64,000 nucleotides of DNA from the NCBI GenBank assembly GCA_050955105.1, contig JBPBQZ010000056.1:1-64000 (forward strand). The letters are read 5' to 3'. Source of the DNA: JBPBQZ01 sp050955105. Its GTDB lineage: Bacteria > Pseudomonadota > Gammaproteobacteria > Burkholderiales > Burkholderiaceae. The position numbers were made by a program, and so were the translations under genes. Below the pieces are notes generated by a model. That model saw nothing but the letters and a program-made list of their open reading frames with translations. It was not told the DNA's origin and made no database searches. This document shows, piece after piece, positions 6,859-15,134 of the stretch (position 1 is the stretch's first letter; the number at the start of each line of letters is the position of its first letter).

Positions 6859-7833
6859 ATGAAGTCCACGCATCTGCGCCACTTGGCGTGCGCCGCTTTC
6901 ACTGTCATCGGCGTTGTTTCGGCTGCCAGTGTCCATGCCGACGAACAGATCACCATGGCCGCGCTTGCGCCAAGCGCCTTGCTCTGGACTCATGCGGTGG
7001 CCAACGCCGAGGGTTTCTATAGCCGGCATCACGTCGCTATTCGGGAGCTTCGCGTGGGCTCAAGCTCGGCGCTCGTCCAGGCTGTCGCAACCGGCAGCGC
7101 CAACGCGGGCGCCGCGCTCGGAGATGCTGTCGTTGCAGCGGTGGACCGCGGTGCGCCCGTGACAATTGCCGGTGCGATGATCGAAAAAAGTATTCTGCGT
7201 CTGGCCGTGGCCAAGGACGTGCCCGACATCAAGTCGCTGAATGGCGCGACCGTCACCGCTGGCGCGGTAAGCGGCGGCACTGCGAATCTGCTCAAGCTCC
7301 AGCTCGCGGATCACGGCGTCGACCCCAAGAGCGTTCGACTGCTTTCCCTGACCAACTCGAAGGATCGCGTTGTGGCTCTGGCGAATGGGCAGGTTAAGGG
7401 CGCGCTACTCATCGCACCGTTCGATACGCTCGCCGAGCAACAAGGCATGAAAGTACTGGACGTCTATCGCGAGCCGTATATCGAAACGGCGCTCATCTTC
7501 AACAAGGAGTGGGCGAAGGATCATCATCACGCTGCGACGGATATGACGCTCGCGCTCAAGGACGCAGCGAACTGGCTTTACGATCCCGCCAATCACGAGA
7601 AAGCCGTGGAAGTGCTGGCGCAATACACGAATACACCCAAAGACGTTTGCGAACAGTCTTATGACTTCATTGTCCTTCAGCAAAAAGCGATCGGCGTCGG
7701 CTTGCGAGTCGTTCCCGCCGGCATCGCGAATCTCGTGAAGCTTAGCGACGAAGCGGGCGTGCGGCACGCGGACCAGCCAGGGCAGTTCGACCTGTCGAAG
7801 TACTTTGATCCTTCTTTCCTCGCGGGCAACTGA
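6859..7833 (+). CDS. ABC transporter substrate-binding protein, NMT1/THI5-like
   Basis: A 324-aa protein with a signal peptide (residues 1-26, ending VHA) and the two-lobed fold of NMT1/SsuA-type binding proteins: ITMAALAPSALLWTHAVANAEGFY at the mature N-terminus and the VGSSSALVQAVATGSANAGAA lobe that marks the family. It would capture a small heterocyclic or amide substrate in the periplasm for the permease and ATPase encoded four genes later. GGGGA precedes the ATG at 6859. The next gene starts 2 bp after its stop, so translation is probably coupled. Substrate is inferred only from the neighbouring amidohydrolase. Confidence 0.8.
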   Translation: MKSTHLRHLACAAFTVIGVVSAASVHADEQITMAALAPSALLWTHAVANAEGFYSRHHVAIRELRVGSSSALVQAVATGSANAGAALGDAVVAAVDRGAPVTIAGAMIEKSILRLAVAKDVPDIKSLNGATVTAGAVSGGTANLLKLQLADHGVDPKSVRLLSLTNSKDRVVALANGQVKGALLIAPFDTLAEQQGMKVLDVYREPYIETALIFNKEWAKDHHHAATDMTLALKDAANWLYDPANHEKAVEVLAQYTNTPKDVCEQSYDFIVLQQKAIGVGLRVVPAGIANLVKLSDEAGVRHADQPGQFDLSKYFDPSFLAGN

Positions 7834-7834
7834 A

Positions 7835-8917
7835 ATGCAGGCCGCAGCGCATGAAGAGCGCATTGCCGTCACCCTGCTCACCGGTTTCCTCGGCAGCGGC
7901 AAAACGACTTTGCTCAATCGTTGGCTTGCCGATGAACAGTTCGCGGACGCAGCTGTCATCGTCAACGAATTCGGCGACATAGGCATCGACCATGCGCTGA
8001 TTGCGTCGAGTTCGGACGCCCGGATCGAACTCAAAAACGGCTGCCTGTGTTGCGTAATGAGCGGGGATCTGGTTGACACGCTGCGCACGCTCTATATGGA
8101 ACGGGCAGAAGGAAAGATCCGTCCATTTCAGCGTCTCGTGATCGAAACGAGCGGGCTTGCGGACCCCGCGCCCGTCATGCAGATGTTGATGACGAAGCCG
8201 GCCGCGCTGCGCTACCGTCTCGCGCAGACGATTACGACGATCGACATGACCTGCGGACTGCATTCGCTCGAATCGTTTCCCGAGTCGAACCGGCAGGCCT
8301 CGATCGCCGATCACTTGGTTTTGACCAAATCGGATCTTGCTGCCGGCGCCAGCGAGAAGGCGCAACTCGAGGCGCGCCTCGCTGAACTGAATCCTGCTGC
8401 CGAACGCCATTACAGCAGCGACGCCGAATGGCCGCGACCGCACGAATTGGCGGGGCAGCAAATGACGCTGGAAACGCCATCGGGCAGTGCATCGAAATGG
8501 CTGAATATCGAAGCCTACGACGACACGCAAGGTGACGGCGACGGGCGCTACGCGCGCTACGGCAGCGTGACGGCGGCCATGCATACGGCCAACATTCTGA
8601 CTTTCGCGATGACGTTTTCAACGCCGATCGAATGGGAGCATCTTGCGGCCTGGCTCGATGCGTTGACGATTGCGCATCCGCAGCAAATCCTTCGGATCAA
8701 GGGAATATTTGCCGTTTCCGGTCGCGACGCGCCAATTGCGATTCACGCGGTACAAGGTATTTTTCACCCGCCGGTGGCGCTTGCCGAATGGCCTGACGAA
8801 AGCCGCGTATCGCGCGTGGTGTTCATCACCCAGGGTATTGCCCGCGACTATGTGTCGGAAGTCCTCGACGTCATTCTTTCGCGTAAGCCAACGACTCACG
8901 GTTCACCCAAACACTAA
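7835..8917 (+). CDS. CobW/COG0523-family metallochaperone GTPase
   Basis: A 360-aa G3E GTPase. The Walker A motif GFLGSGKTTLLN is at about residues 17-28, the metal-binding CxCC motif appears in NGCLCCVM (about residue 70), ETSGLADPAPV follows, and the guanine-specificity motif is LTKSD. The C-terminal CobW_C domain occupies about residues 255-350. Members insert or deliver metals (zinc, cobalt) to client enzymes. Its position directly before a metal-dependent amidohydrolase suggests it loads that enzyme. Spacing is 2 bp from the binding protein and 18 bp to the hydrolase, so all are likely one transcript. Confidence 0.85.
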   Translation: MQAAAHEERIAVTLLTGFLGSGKTTLLNRWLADEQFADAAVIVNEFGDIGIDHALIASSSDARIELKNGCLCCVMSGDLVDTLRTLYMERAEGKIRPFQRLVIETSGLADPAPVMQMLMTKPAALRYRLAQTITTIDMTCGLHSLESFPESNRQASIADHLVLTKSDLAAGASEKAQLEARLAELNPAAERHYSSDAEWPRPHELAGQQMTLETPSGSASKWLNIEAYDDTQGDGDGRYARYGSVTAAMHTANILTFAMTFSTPIEWEHLAAWLDALTIAHPQQILRIKGIFAVSGRDAPIAIHAVQGIFHPPVALAEWPDESRVSRVVFITQGIARDYVSEVLDVILSRKPTTHGSPKH

Positions 8918-8935
8918 GCACTGGACAGGTTAAAT

Positions 8936-10324
8936 ATGGATATTCTGATAAAAGATGCCGATATAATTCGTGCTACTGATAGATTCAGGGGATCTGTCGG
9001 CATAGAAAACGGAAAAATTTCCGCGATCTACCGTGATGGAGAAGCGACGGCGCAAGCCGGCCAAGTGATCGATGCGATGGGCAAGGCGCTGATTCCTGGC
9101 TTCATCGACATGCACTGCCATCATCGCGAGGGCTCGGAACCAGGTTTCGAATACAAGGAAACCATTCGCACCGCGACGATGGCCGCCGCCGCCGGCGGCA
9201 TAACAACCGCCGTCGGGATGCCCAATGTGGTTCCGCCGCCGAACTCGATGGAGCTTCTGCAACGGCAGTTTGCGCGTTATGAGCAGGGCTCGCTGATCGA
9301 CTGGAATTTCAATCCCGCGCCGACGCTCAGCGAAGAAATTCCGAAGATGGCGACATCCGGCATTGCCGCGTTCAAGATTTTCATGGTGGTCGATACCGGA
9401 CGCAGCTATCCGCACATGCCGGGCATCGGCGTTCACGACCATGGCAAGCTGCTCGAAATCATGCAGCATTGCGCCGCGGTCAATGTGCCGCTGATGGTCC
9501 ATCCGCACGACCAGGCGCTGATGGACGTCATCGAACAGACTTACTGGAAGCGGGGCGAGCGCGATGCACTCGCCTATGCAAAGGCTTATGCGGCTTACGA
9601 TGGCGTCATCTGGGAAACCGCCATCGCCACGCTCCTGAGACTGCAAAAGGCAGCAGGATGCCATTTGCATCTGCTCCATACGCAGACCGCGGGCAGTGTC
9701 GAGTTGATTCGCCAGGCTAAGCGCGCCGGTCAGCGCGTGACGTGCGAACTGAATCCTTGGGCGCTTTTCCTCGGCTGCGACTGGGCCGCGATTCAGCGGC
9801 TTGGATCGTATGCCTTGTCGTACTGGGTTCCCGAGAAAAACGTTCCGGGCCTGTGGGAGGGCCTGGCCGACGGCACGATCGACATTATCGCGACCGACCA
9901 CGCGCCACACACGCGCGAGGAAAAGGAAATCGGCTGGACCGACGGCTGGAAGGCGCATACGGGCACACCGTCTATCCAGTTCTATCGCAGCATGTTCATG
10001 ACCGCGGCGCTCGAAGGCAAGATTCCGATGGAGCGTGTGATCGAAGCAGGTGCCACGGCGCCCGCACGCATTTTCGGCTTCGAGACGAAGGGCGATATCG
10101 CCATCGGCAAGGACGCCGATCTCGTGCTGGTGGATCTCGACCAGGAGTTCGAGATCCGCGACGAAGACGTGCTGAGTCTGGTTGGCTGGAGCCCCTACGC
10201 CGGCCGCCACGTGCGTGCGAAGACGGTGCAGACCTTCGTGCGCGGCACCACGGTATATCGCGATGGCGAGGTGGTGGGAAAACCCGGCTTCGGTCAACAC
10301 GCGCGCGCGCGTTACCCGGGATAA
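8936..10324 (+). CDS. cyclic amidohydrolase (dihydroorotase/allantoinase/hydantoinase type)
   Basis: A 462-aa TIM-barrel metalloenzyme. Metal ligands are visible in order: DMHCHHREG (His 60 and 62), the lysine to be carboxylated in AAFKIFM (about residue 146), His in MVHPHDQ, His in LHLLHTQ, and the catalytic Asp in IATDHAPHT. The family hydrolyses cyclic amides such as dihydropyrimidines, hydantoins, dihydroorotate or allantoin. In the first motif the usual H-x-H-x-R reads H-C-H-H-R, so the Arg that binds the carboxylate in dihydroorotases is present. Clustering with an ABC importer and CobW protein, not with pyrimidine genes, argues for a catabolic role. Exact substrate unknown. Confidence 0.75.
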   Translation: MDILIKDADIIRATDRFRGSVGIENGKISAIYRDGEATAQAGQVIDAMGKALIPGFIDMHCHHREGSEPGFEYKETIRTATMAAAAGGITTAVGMPNVVPPPNSMELLQRQFARYEQGSLIDWNFNPAPTLSEEIPKMATSGIAAFKIFMVVDTGRSYPHMPGIGVHDHGKLLEIMQHCAAVNVPLMVHPHDQALMDVIEQTYWKRGERDALAYAKAYAAYDGVIWETAIATLLRLQKAAGCHLHLLHTQTAGSVELIRQAKRAGQRVTCELNPWALFLGCDWAAIQRLGSYALSYWVPEKNVPGLWEGLADGTIDIIATDHAPHTREEKEIGWTDGWKAHTGTPSIQFYRSMFMTAALEGKIPMERVIEAGATAPARIFGFETKGDIAIGKDADLVLVDLDQEFEIRDEDVLSLVGWSPYAGRHVRAKTVQTFVRGTTVYRDGEVVGKPGFGQHARARYPG

Positions 10325-10331
10325 CGCCGCG

Positions 10332-11114
10332 ATGGATGCAAAACGCTTCCTTGAACGACGTGGCCTGTGGCCCACGACAGTGCGCACCGCACTGTCGTGC
10401 GGCACCGTGCTTGTGATCTGGCAGTTGTTGTCCACGTTTGTCGTTAAGAACGGCATGTTGCTGGCGACGCCTGAGAGCGTATTGCAGGCGCTGCTGCATG
10501 AGATTGCTACCGGCGCGTTGTGGACCAACTCGATTGCTACGGGCATTGCATTGTTCGTGGCCTTCCCGGCATCCGTCGTGATCGGCGTGTTCGTCGGTCT
10601 GCTGCTCGCAACCAACCGCACCGTGGCGCTCCTGTTTGGCCCGATTCTGACCGCAATTTCCTCAGTTCCGATCATCGCGCTCGCGCCGCTATTTGTCGCG
10701 TGGCTCGGCCTCGGATACGCGTCCAAATTCGCGCTGATCAGCATGGTCGCCGTTTTCCCCGTGATCGTGACGACCGAAGGTGCGCTGAAGGCAACCGACC
10801 GCGATCTGGTGGAAGCTTCGCGTTCTTTCAACGCGAGCGGATGGCAGGTGTTTACGACCGTGATGTTTCCTTATGCGCTCTCATTCATCATCGGCGGCAT
10901 TCGTGTCGCATGGGCGCGGGCGTTGGTCGGCGTCGTGGTCGCCGAATTCTTCGGCGCATTCGCGGGCTACGGTTACGCCATCGTTGCGGCTGGCCAGAAT
11001 TTCGATACAGCAACGCTGCTTGCGTATGTCTTCGTGCTTGGCGTGCTGGGTCTGATGGGCAGCCTATTACTCGAGTATCTGGAACGAAAACTCGCTCCGT
11101 GGAGATCTGCATGA
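10332..11114 (+). CDS. ABC transporter permease, SsuC/TauC-like
   Basis: A 260-aa inner-membrane protein with about six transmembrane helices. The BPD_transp_1 cytoplasmic loop that docks the ATPase is seen as EASRSFNASGWQVFTTVMFPYA with the usual EAA-like pattern. The start at 10332 follows the hydrolase stop by 7 bp, and its stop overlaps the ATPase start (ATGA arrangement at 11111-11114), so the two are translationally coupled. It forms the channel for the binding protein at 6859. Confidence 0.85.
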   Translation: MDAKRFLERRGLWPTTVRTALSCGTVLVIWQLLSTFVVKNGMLLATPESVLQALLHEIATGALWTNSIATGIALFVAFPASVVIGVFVGLLLATNRTVALLFGPILTAISSVPIIALAPLFVAWLGLGYASKFALISMVAVFPVIVTTEGALKATDRDLVEASRSFNASGWQVFTTVMFPYALSFIIGGIRVAWARALVGVVVAEFFGAFAGYGYAIVAAGQNFDTATLLAYVFVLGVLGLMGSLLLEYLERKLAPWRSA

Positions 11115-11896
11115 CAACGTCCGCGCTCAAGATCGAAGGTGTCAATCAGGTTTTCGATTCTCCCAATGGCCGGCAAGTCGTAGCGCTTAACGGTATCGAC
11201 ATCAGCGTCGAAGCGGGCGAGTTCGTTTCGATCGTCGGCGCGAGCGGCAGCGGAAAATCGACGCTGCTGCGCATCATCAGCGGGTTGCTGAAGCCGACGA
11301 GCGGACAGGTGCTGATTGATGGGAAACAGGTGCGCGGCCCCGCCACGGATCGAGCGCTGGTGTTCCAGCGCGACTGCTTGCTGCCCTGGAAGACCGTCAT
11401 CGACAACGTCGCCTATGGCCTGAGGCTGCGCGGCGCAAGAGTCGCTGAAGCGAGACGAACGGTGCAGCGGTTCATCGATGTCGCCGGGCTCGGAGGTTTC
11501 GAGCACCACTATCCCCATCAGCTTTCGGGTGGCATGCGGCAGCGGGCAAACGTTGCGCGGGCGATGGCTGTCGATCCGACGATCCTGATGCTCGACGAGC
11601 CATTCGCCGCGCTCGATTCGCAAACGCGCGAAATCATGCAGACAGAGCTGCTGCGCATTTGGGAGACGACTCGCAAGACGGTGTTGATGATTACCCACCA
11701 GATCGACGAAGCCGTTTTGCTGTCCGATCGTGTCATCGTTTTCAGCGCGCGCCCCGGAAAGGTCAAGCGGTCGATCGCGGTTCCGTTTGACCGCCCGCGC
11801 TCGCTCTCGCTGAAGCGTTCGCCGGAATTCACGGCGCTGGTGGATGAAATCTGGCAGTTGATTGAAGACGAAGTTCGAGCATCGCTGAGTGAGTGA
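11111..11896 (+). CDS. ABC transporter ATP-binding protein, SsuB/TauB-like
   Basis: A 261-aa ATPase with Walker A GASGSGKSTLL (about residues 42-52), Q-loop FQRDCLLPW, signature LSGGMRQRANVARA, Walker B ILMLDEPFAALD and the switch His in MITHQIDEA. The sequence type is that of the nitrate/sulfonate/taurine-pyrimidine importer ATPases. It overlaps the permease by 4 bp and is the last transporter gene of the operon. Confidence 0.9.
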   Translation: MTTSALKIEGVNQVFDSPNGRQVVALNGIDISVEAGEFVSIVGASGSGKSTLLRIISGLLKPTSGQVLIDGKQVRGPATDRALVFQRDCLLPWKTVIDNVAYGLRLRGARVAEARRTVQRFIDVAGLGGFEHHYPHQLSGGMRQRANVARAMAVDPTILMLDEPFAALDSQTREIMQTELLRIWETTRKTVLMITHQIDEAVLLSDRVIVFSARPGKVKRSIAVPFDRPRSLSLKRSPEFTALVDEIWQLIEDEVRASLSE

Positions 11897-11911
11897 TTGA
11901 AGTCATGTGGT

Positions 11912-11961
11912 GGAAGAAGCATAAAAAGAGCTGCTCGATAGGCCGGAGCCGAGCTTCTTCC
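11912..11961. terminator. stem-loop after the ABC operon
   Basis: GGAAGAAGC (11912-11920) pairs with GCTTCTTCC (11953-11961) around a 32-nt loop that itself contains GCTCG/CGAGC. There is no T-run, so it may be a weak terminator or an mRNA processing or stabilising element between the ATPase and the porin. Confidence 0.35.
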
Positions 11962-12025
11962 TCGCCGTATCGTCGCGCAATTTTTCAACGTAAACGTCGG
12001 TCACAAAACCTGGGGAATCATTCGC

Positions 12026-13222
12026 ATGTATACAGCAATATGTACTACTAAATCTCGGAAGGTGAAAAGGATTGCATTGTCTGCCGCGCTTTCCGTATCA
12101 ATTGGGTGCGGCTCAGCCTATGCGCAGGTTGCCGGAAGCAGTGCGGTAACGCTCTACGGCGTGGTCGACACCAACATCACCTATACCAACAATCAGGGTG
12201 GTCATTCGAACTGGCAAGCCGGTAGCGGCGGCCTTGCTTCAAGCCGCTGGGGCCTGAAAGGACGGGAGGATCTCGGCGGCGGAAACAGTGCGATTTTCAA
12301 CCTCGAGAATGGCTTCAACGCCATGACGGGCGCCTCGCTGCAAAACGGCAGGGAGTTTGGGCGGCTTGCCTATGTCGGATTGGCTGGCAGGAGCTGGGGG
12401 CAATTCACTGCCGGCCGTCAAAACGACGTCATCGTCGATTACATGTTGCCCTTTACGGCGAGCAATGTTTTCGCGGGAGCAATCGGGGCCCACGCGGGCG
12501 ACGTTGACAACACCTATGCCGACTTCAAGCTGAATAACACGGTCAAGTACGTCAGCCCGGACATCGGCGGCTTCAGTTTCAGCGGCTTATACGCGCTTGG
12601 CGGGATCGCCGGCTCGATGGGTTCGAATCAGGTATGGGGACTCGGCGCGCAATACGCTCGCGGACCGGTGCGCCTTGGCGCGGTTTATCGGGTTGCGAAC
12701 AATCCGGCCGTGACGCTTTACGATGGAAGTGCTGGCGCAATAGCCGGCCAGACGTTCACGAATCCGGTCAGCAACCCGATCTATCGTGGCTACGCGTCTG
12801 CGAGAAATCTCAGCACCTACGCGGTCGGGGGATCCTATGCCTTTGGCGCTTCGAAGCTTGCACTGTCGTGGACCGGCACCGAATTCAGGAATATCGTCGC
12901 CACCAGTACCACGCGCGCGGGAGGAGCAAGTCCTCACATCAATACTGCCGAAGCGGTTTATACACTGCAACCCGCTGCGCAATGGCTGCTTGGCGTCGCT
13001 TATGCGTATACGTTAGCGGAAGAGGCTCACTATCAGCAGGTCACGGCTGGCGCGCAATATTTTCTGTCGAAGCGCACGGCGCTTTATGGCGAAGGCGCAT
13101 TTCAGCACGCGGCGGGCACCAACTCATCGGGCGCGCATGCGGTGGCGGACCTGAATCTGCTTACCGCTTCTTCGACGAGCAACCAGACCGCTGTCCGGTT
13201 TGGCATCAAGCACGTGTTCTAG
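12026..13222 (+). CDS. outer-membrane porin, Burkholderia OmpC-like
   Basis: A 398-aa porin. An N-terminal signal peptide ends GSAYA about residue 33; the mature protein begins QVAGSSAVTLYGVVDTN, the first beta strand typical of betaproteobacterial trimeric porins. GLKGREDLGGG and the constriction-loop motif follow, and the protein ends with the aromatic KHVF required for outer-membrane insertion. GGGGAA precedes the ATG at 12026. It follows the cyclic-amide operon on the same strand after 129 bp and may admit that operon's substrate; this is inferred from position. Confidence 0.9.
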   Translation: MYTAICTTKSRKVKRIALSAALSVSIGCGSAYAQVAGSSAVTLYGVVDTNITYTNNQGGHSNWQAGSGGLASSRWGLKGREDLGGGNSAIFNLENGFNAMTGASLQNGREFGRLAYVGLAGRSWGQFTAGRQNDVIVDYMLPFTASNVFAGAIGAHAGDVDNTYADFKLNNTVKYVSPDIGGFSFSGLYALGGIAGSMGSNQVWGLGAQYARGPVRLGAVYRVANNPAVTLYDGSAGAIAGQTFTNPVSNPIYRGYASARNLSTYAVGGSYAFGASKLALSWTGTEFRNIVATSTTRAGGASPHINTAEAVYTLQPAAQWLLGVAYAYTLAEEAHYQQVTAGAQYFLSKRTALYGEGAFQHAAGTNSSGAHAVADLNLLTASSTSNQTAVRFGIKHVF

Positions 13223-13253
13223 GCAAGCTTCAGCTACGGGATGTAGTGAAAAG

Positions 13254-13304
13254 GTCTAGCGGGACGCCGGGTCATTGAAGGCGCCCTCGCCAGTTCCGCT
13301 AGAC
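13254..13304. terminator. hairpin downstream of porin
   Basis: GTCTAGCGG (13254-13262) and CCGCTAGAC (13296-13304) are perfectly complementary around a 33-nt loop, 32 bp after the porin stop. Likely part of the porin transcript end, with the stronger palindrome at 13334 next. Confidence 0.4.
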
Positions 13305-13333
13305 GAAAGCCGCCGATCTAACTCTGACGTTAC

Positions 13334-13366
13334 GCGCAGACGTGAGTGGACCACTCACGTCTGCGC
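13334..13366. terminator. 33-bp perfect palindrome, bidirectional terminator
   Basis: Two 16-bp arms (13334-13349 and 13351-13366) are exact reverse complements around a single A. The right arm covers the stop codon of the leftward tannase gene (13355-13357). Lying between convergent porin and tannase genes, it probably ends both transcripts, although no T-run follows on either strand. Confidence 0.6.
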
Positions 13367-14995
13367 GCACGCAAAACTACTCGCCCGGTTGACATTACCC
13401 TTTCCGCCATAACGCGGGAACGCCGGATACCGGCACAGTGGCCGCGTGCGGCCGTTAGTGGTCTGCGCAATATCCGTCGCAAGCAGGGTACCCGGTGCGA
13501 CGCCATGCGTGACCCAGCCATCGAGCGCACCAAGCATATCCACTGATGGAATGAACACGCCATTACCGTGCTGAAACCCGGGCACCATATAGAGCCGCAT
13601 GAAGCTGTCCACGCGCTCCTGACCATAGCGCGCGACGAGGCCCTGGTAGTAGGCAATCGTCTGATTCGGGCTGATGACTTCGTCCGCCAAGCCTTGCAGG
13701 GTGATCAGCTTGCCGCCGCGCTCGATGTAGTGCGCGACGTCCGGGTTCATCGCGCCGATGGTCGCCGAGAGCGTGGCGAGCTGCTGCTGATAACGACCGG
13801 GACGCGTCACGTCGAAGTTCAATGAATCGAACGCCGGATCACGCGTCACGAAGTACTTGATGTAGGCGTCGCCCTGGGCGAACAGATAGCCGTTCGGCAC
13901 GAACGCGGGCTGCGGCAACCGCTCCGCCGAATGCGCCAGGCCCAGCGTGCTGGTGAAGCGAGTGCCCTGGAATACGTTGTGCCCGGGATAGTTGTCGACG
14001 TCCCAGGCGAGTGTGTACGGCAGGCGCAGGCCGTCGCGTAATGTTTCCAGGGTGGCGAGCTGCGGTGGTGTGAGGCAGTCGTCGTAAGCGGTTTTGTCGG
14101 CCGTGCAGCGCAGCGATTCGATGACCTCCGGCTCCTTCGCGCGGCAGGCCTCGACGTCGCTGATGATGCCGTCGGCGGCGCCGTCCAGCGTGTCGCAGAG
14201 CTGCATCGTGCGCTGGTACACGTCCTCGAGCAGTTCCGGCGACAGGTAGCCGCCGGGCGTGCGGTATTCGGCCTGTCCCACCACTACGCCCAGTAGCCGT
14301 ACGCCGGAGAAGTTCAGCGCGGGCGCGTTGGCGATTACGCCGTCGTAGTCGTCGGGATAGCGCTGGATCGCGGTGTAGCCTTCGCGACCGCCGGTCGAAC
14401 CGCCAGCGAAGTACATGTGCTCCGGTGGCCGGCCGTAGCCGCGCGTGATCAGCGCGAGCGCCACGTCGTGGGCCTTCTTCAGATGTGCGTAGCCGAAGTT
14501 GGTCACGGCTTCGTCGAAGCGGCCGAAGTTGGCTTGCGACGAATCGCCGTTGTGGCCGGAGTCGTCGCCGAAGGTCGCATAGCCGCTCGCGAGCGGTGCG
14601 CGGTCTGGCGAAAAGGGCGTCGGCCCGGTTCCCGTTACGACGACACCGTTGTAGCCGCCGCCGCCGAATTGCAGCGCGCGGCCGTTCCAACGGCTCGGCA
14701 GGTTCAGCTCGAAGCGGATATCGGCGGTGCCTGCTGTCTGTGGGCGGATGGCGCCGGTCAGACGGCAATAGTCGCCGTCGAGGTTGCCGGTGGCGACCGC
14801 GGCGATCATGGTGGCCGTCTCGACAATCGCCCCGTTGGTGGGCAAGCCGATGCTGTCGGCCGGTAGCAGCACGCCGGCGAGGTCGGCGCAGTGCAGCGGC
14901 AGGGCGGGGGCGCGCTGGGCGAGAGCCGGGCCGCTTGCGGTGAGTGTTAGCGCCGCGACGACGAGCGCGAGCGAGAACGCGGAGTACTGTTTCAT
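13355..14995 (-). CDS. tannase/feruloyl esterase family protein, exported
   Basis: A 546-aa protein with a signal peptide (residues 1-26, ending PALA). It shows the tannase/feruloyl esterase pattern: the nucleophile serine in GGSTGGREG, a glycine-rich FGGGGYNG oxyanion region, the acid residue in LADEVIS and the catalytic His in PGFQHGNG near the C-terminus, with several paired cysteines including the C-S-H pairing Cys residues typical of the family. These enzymes release phenolic acids (gallate, ferulate) from plant esters in the periplasm. Downstream genes on the same strand are an alcohol dehydrogenase and a VanA-like oxygenase, in line with use of the released phenolics, although a hairpin separates them. 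Confidence 0.8.
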   Translation of the reverse strand: MKQYSAFSLALVVAALTLTASGPALAQRAPALPLHCADLAGVLLPADSIGLPTNGAIVETATMIAAVATGNLDGDYCRLTGAIRPQTAGTADIRFELNLPSRWNGRALQFGGGGYNGVVVTGTGPTPFSPDRAPLASGYATFGDDSGHNGDSSQANFGRFDEAVTNFGYAHLKKAHDVALALITRGYGRPPEHMYFAGGSTGGREGYTAIQRYPDDYDGVIANAPALNFSGVRLLGVVVGQAEYRTPGGYLSPELLEDVYQRTMQLCDTLDGAADGIISDVEACRAKEPEVIESLRCTADKTAYDDCLTPPQLATLETLRDGLRLPYTLAWDVDNYPGHNVFQGTRFTSTLGLAHSAERLPQPAFVPNGYLFAQGDAYIKYFVTRDPAFDSLNFDVTRPGRYQQQLATLSATIGAMNPDVAHYIERGGKLITLQGLADEVISPNQTIAYYQGLVARYGQERVDSFMRLYMVPGFQHGNGVFIPSVDMLGALDGWVTHGVAPGTLLATDIAQTTNGRTRPLCRYPAFPRYGGKGNVNRASSFACAQT

Positions 14996-15054
14996 TGCCC
15001 AGGCAAGGTTGCGTCAGATTGGGCAGTTTAACCGCCGCGAGCGCCGCCACGGCA

Positions 15055-15085
15055 GCGAGTACGGCCCCTGCGGGCCAGTACTCGC
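15055..15085. terminator. hairpin after the alcohol dehydrogenase
   Basis: GCGAGTAC-GGCCC-ctgc-GGGCC-a-GTACTCGC forms a 13-bp stem with one bulge, 50 bp beyond the leftward alcohol dehydrogenase stop at 15135. It separates that transcript from the tannase promoter. Confidence 0.55.
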
Positions 15086-15134
15086 CAGCCGAGGAACGAA
15101 ATGGGCAGTGGCAACGATGAAGCGCGACCTGGGA

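Noticed and set aside
8930..10831. 633-codon open frame on the minus strand
   Set aside because: Antisense to the amidohydrolase and permease genes, whose motifs are unambiguous. No ribosome-binding site or recognisable domain.
10520..11110. long N-terminal extension of the ABC ATPase
   Set aside because: The extension overlaps the permease in another frame and encodes nothing related to ATPases; the ATG at 11111 gives the normal start with an ATGA overlap.
13839..15050. 403-codon Arg/Ala-rich open frame on the minus strand
   Set aside because: Out of frame with the tannase gene on the same strand; composition (Arg, Ala, Pro) is what frame-shifted GC-rich DNA gives.
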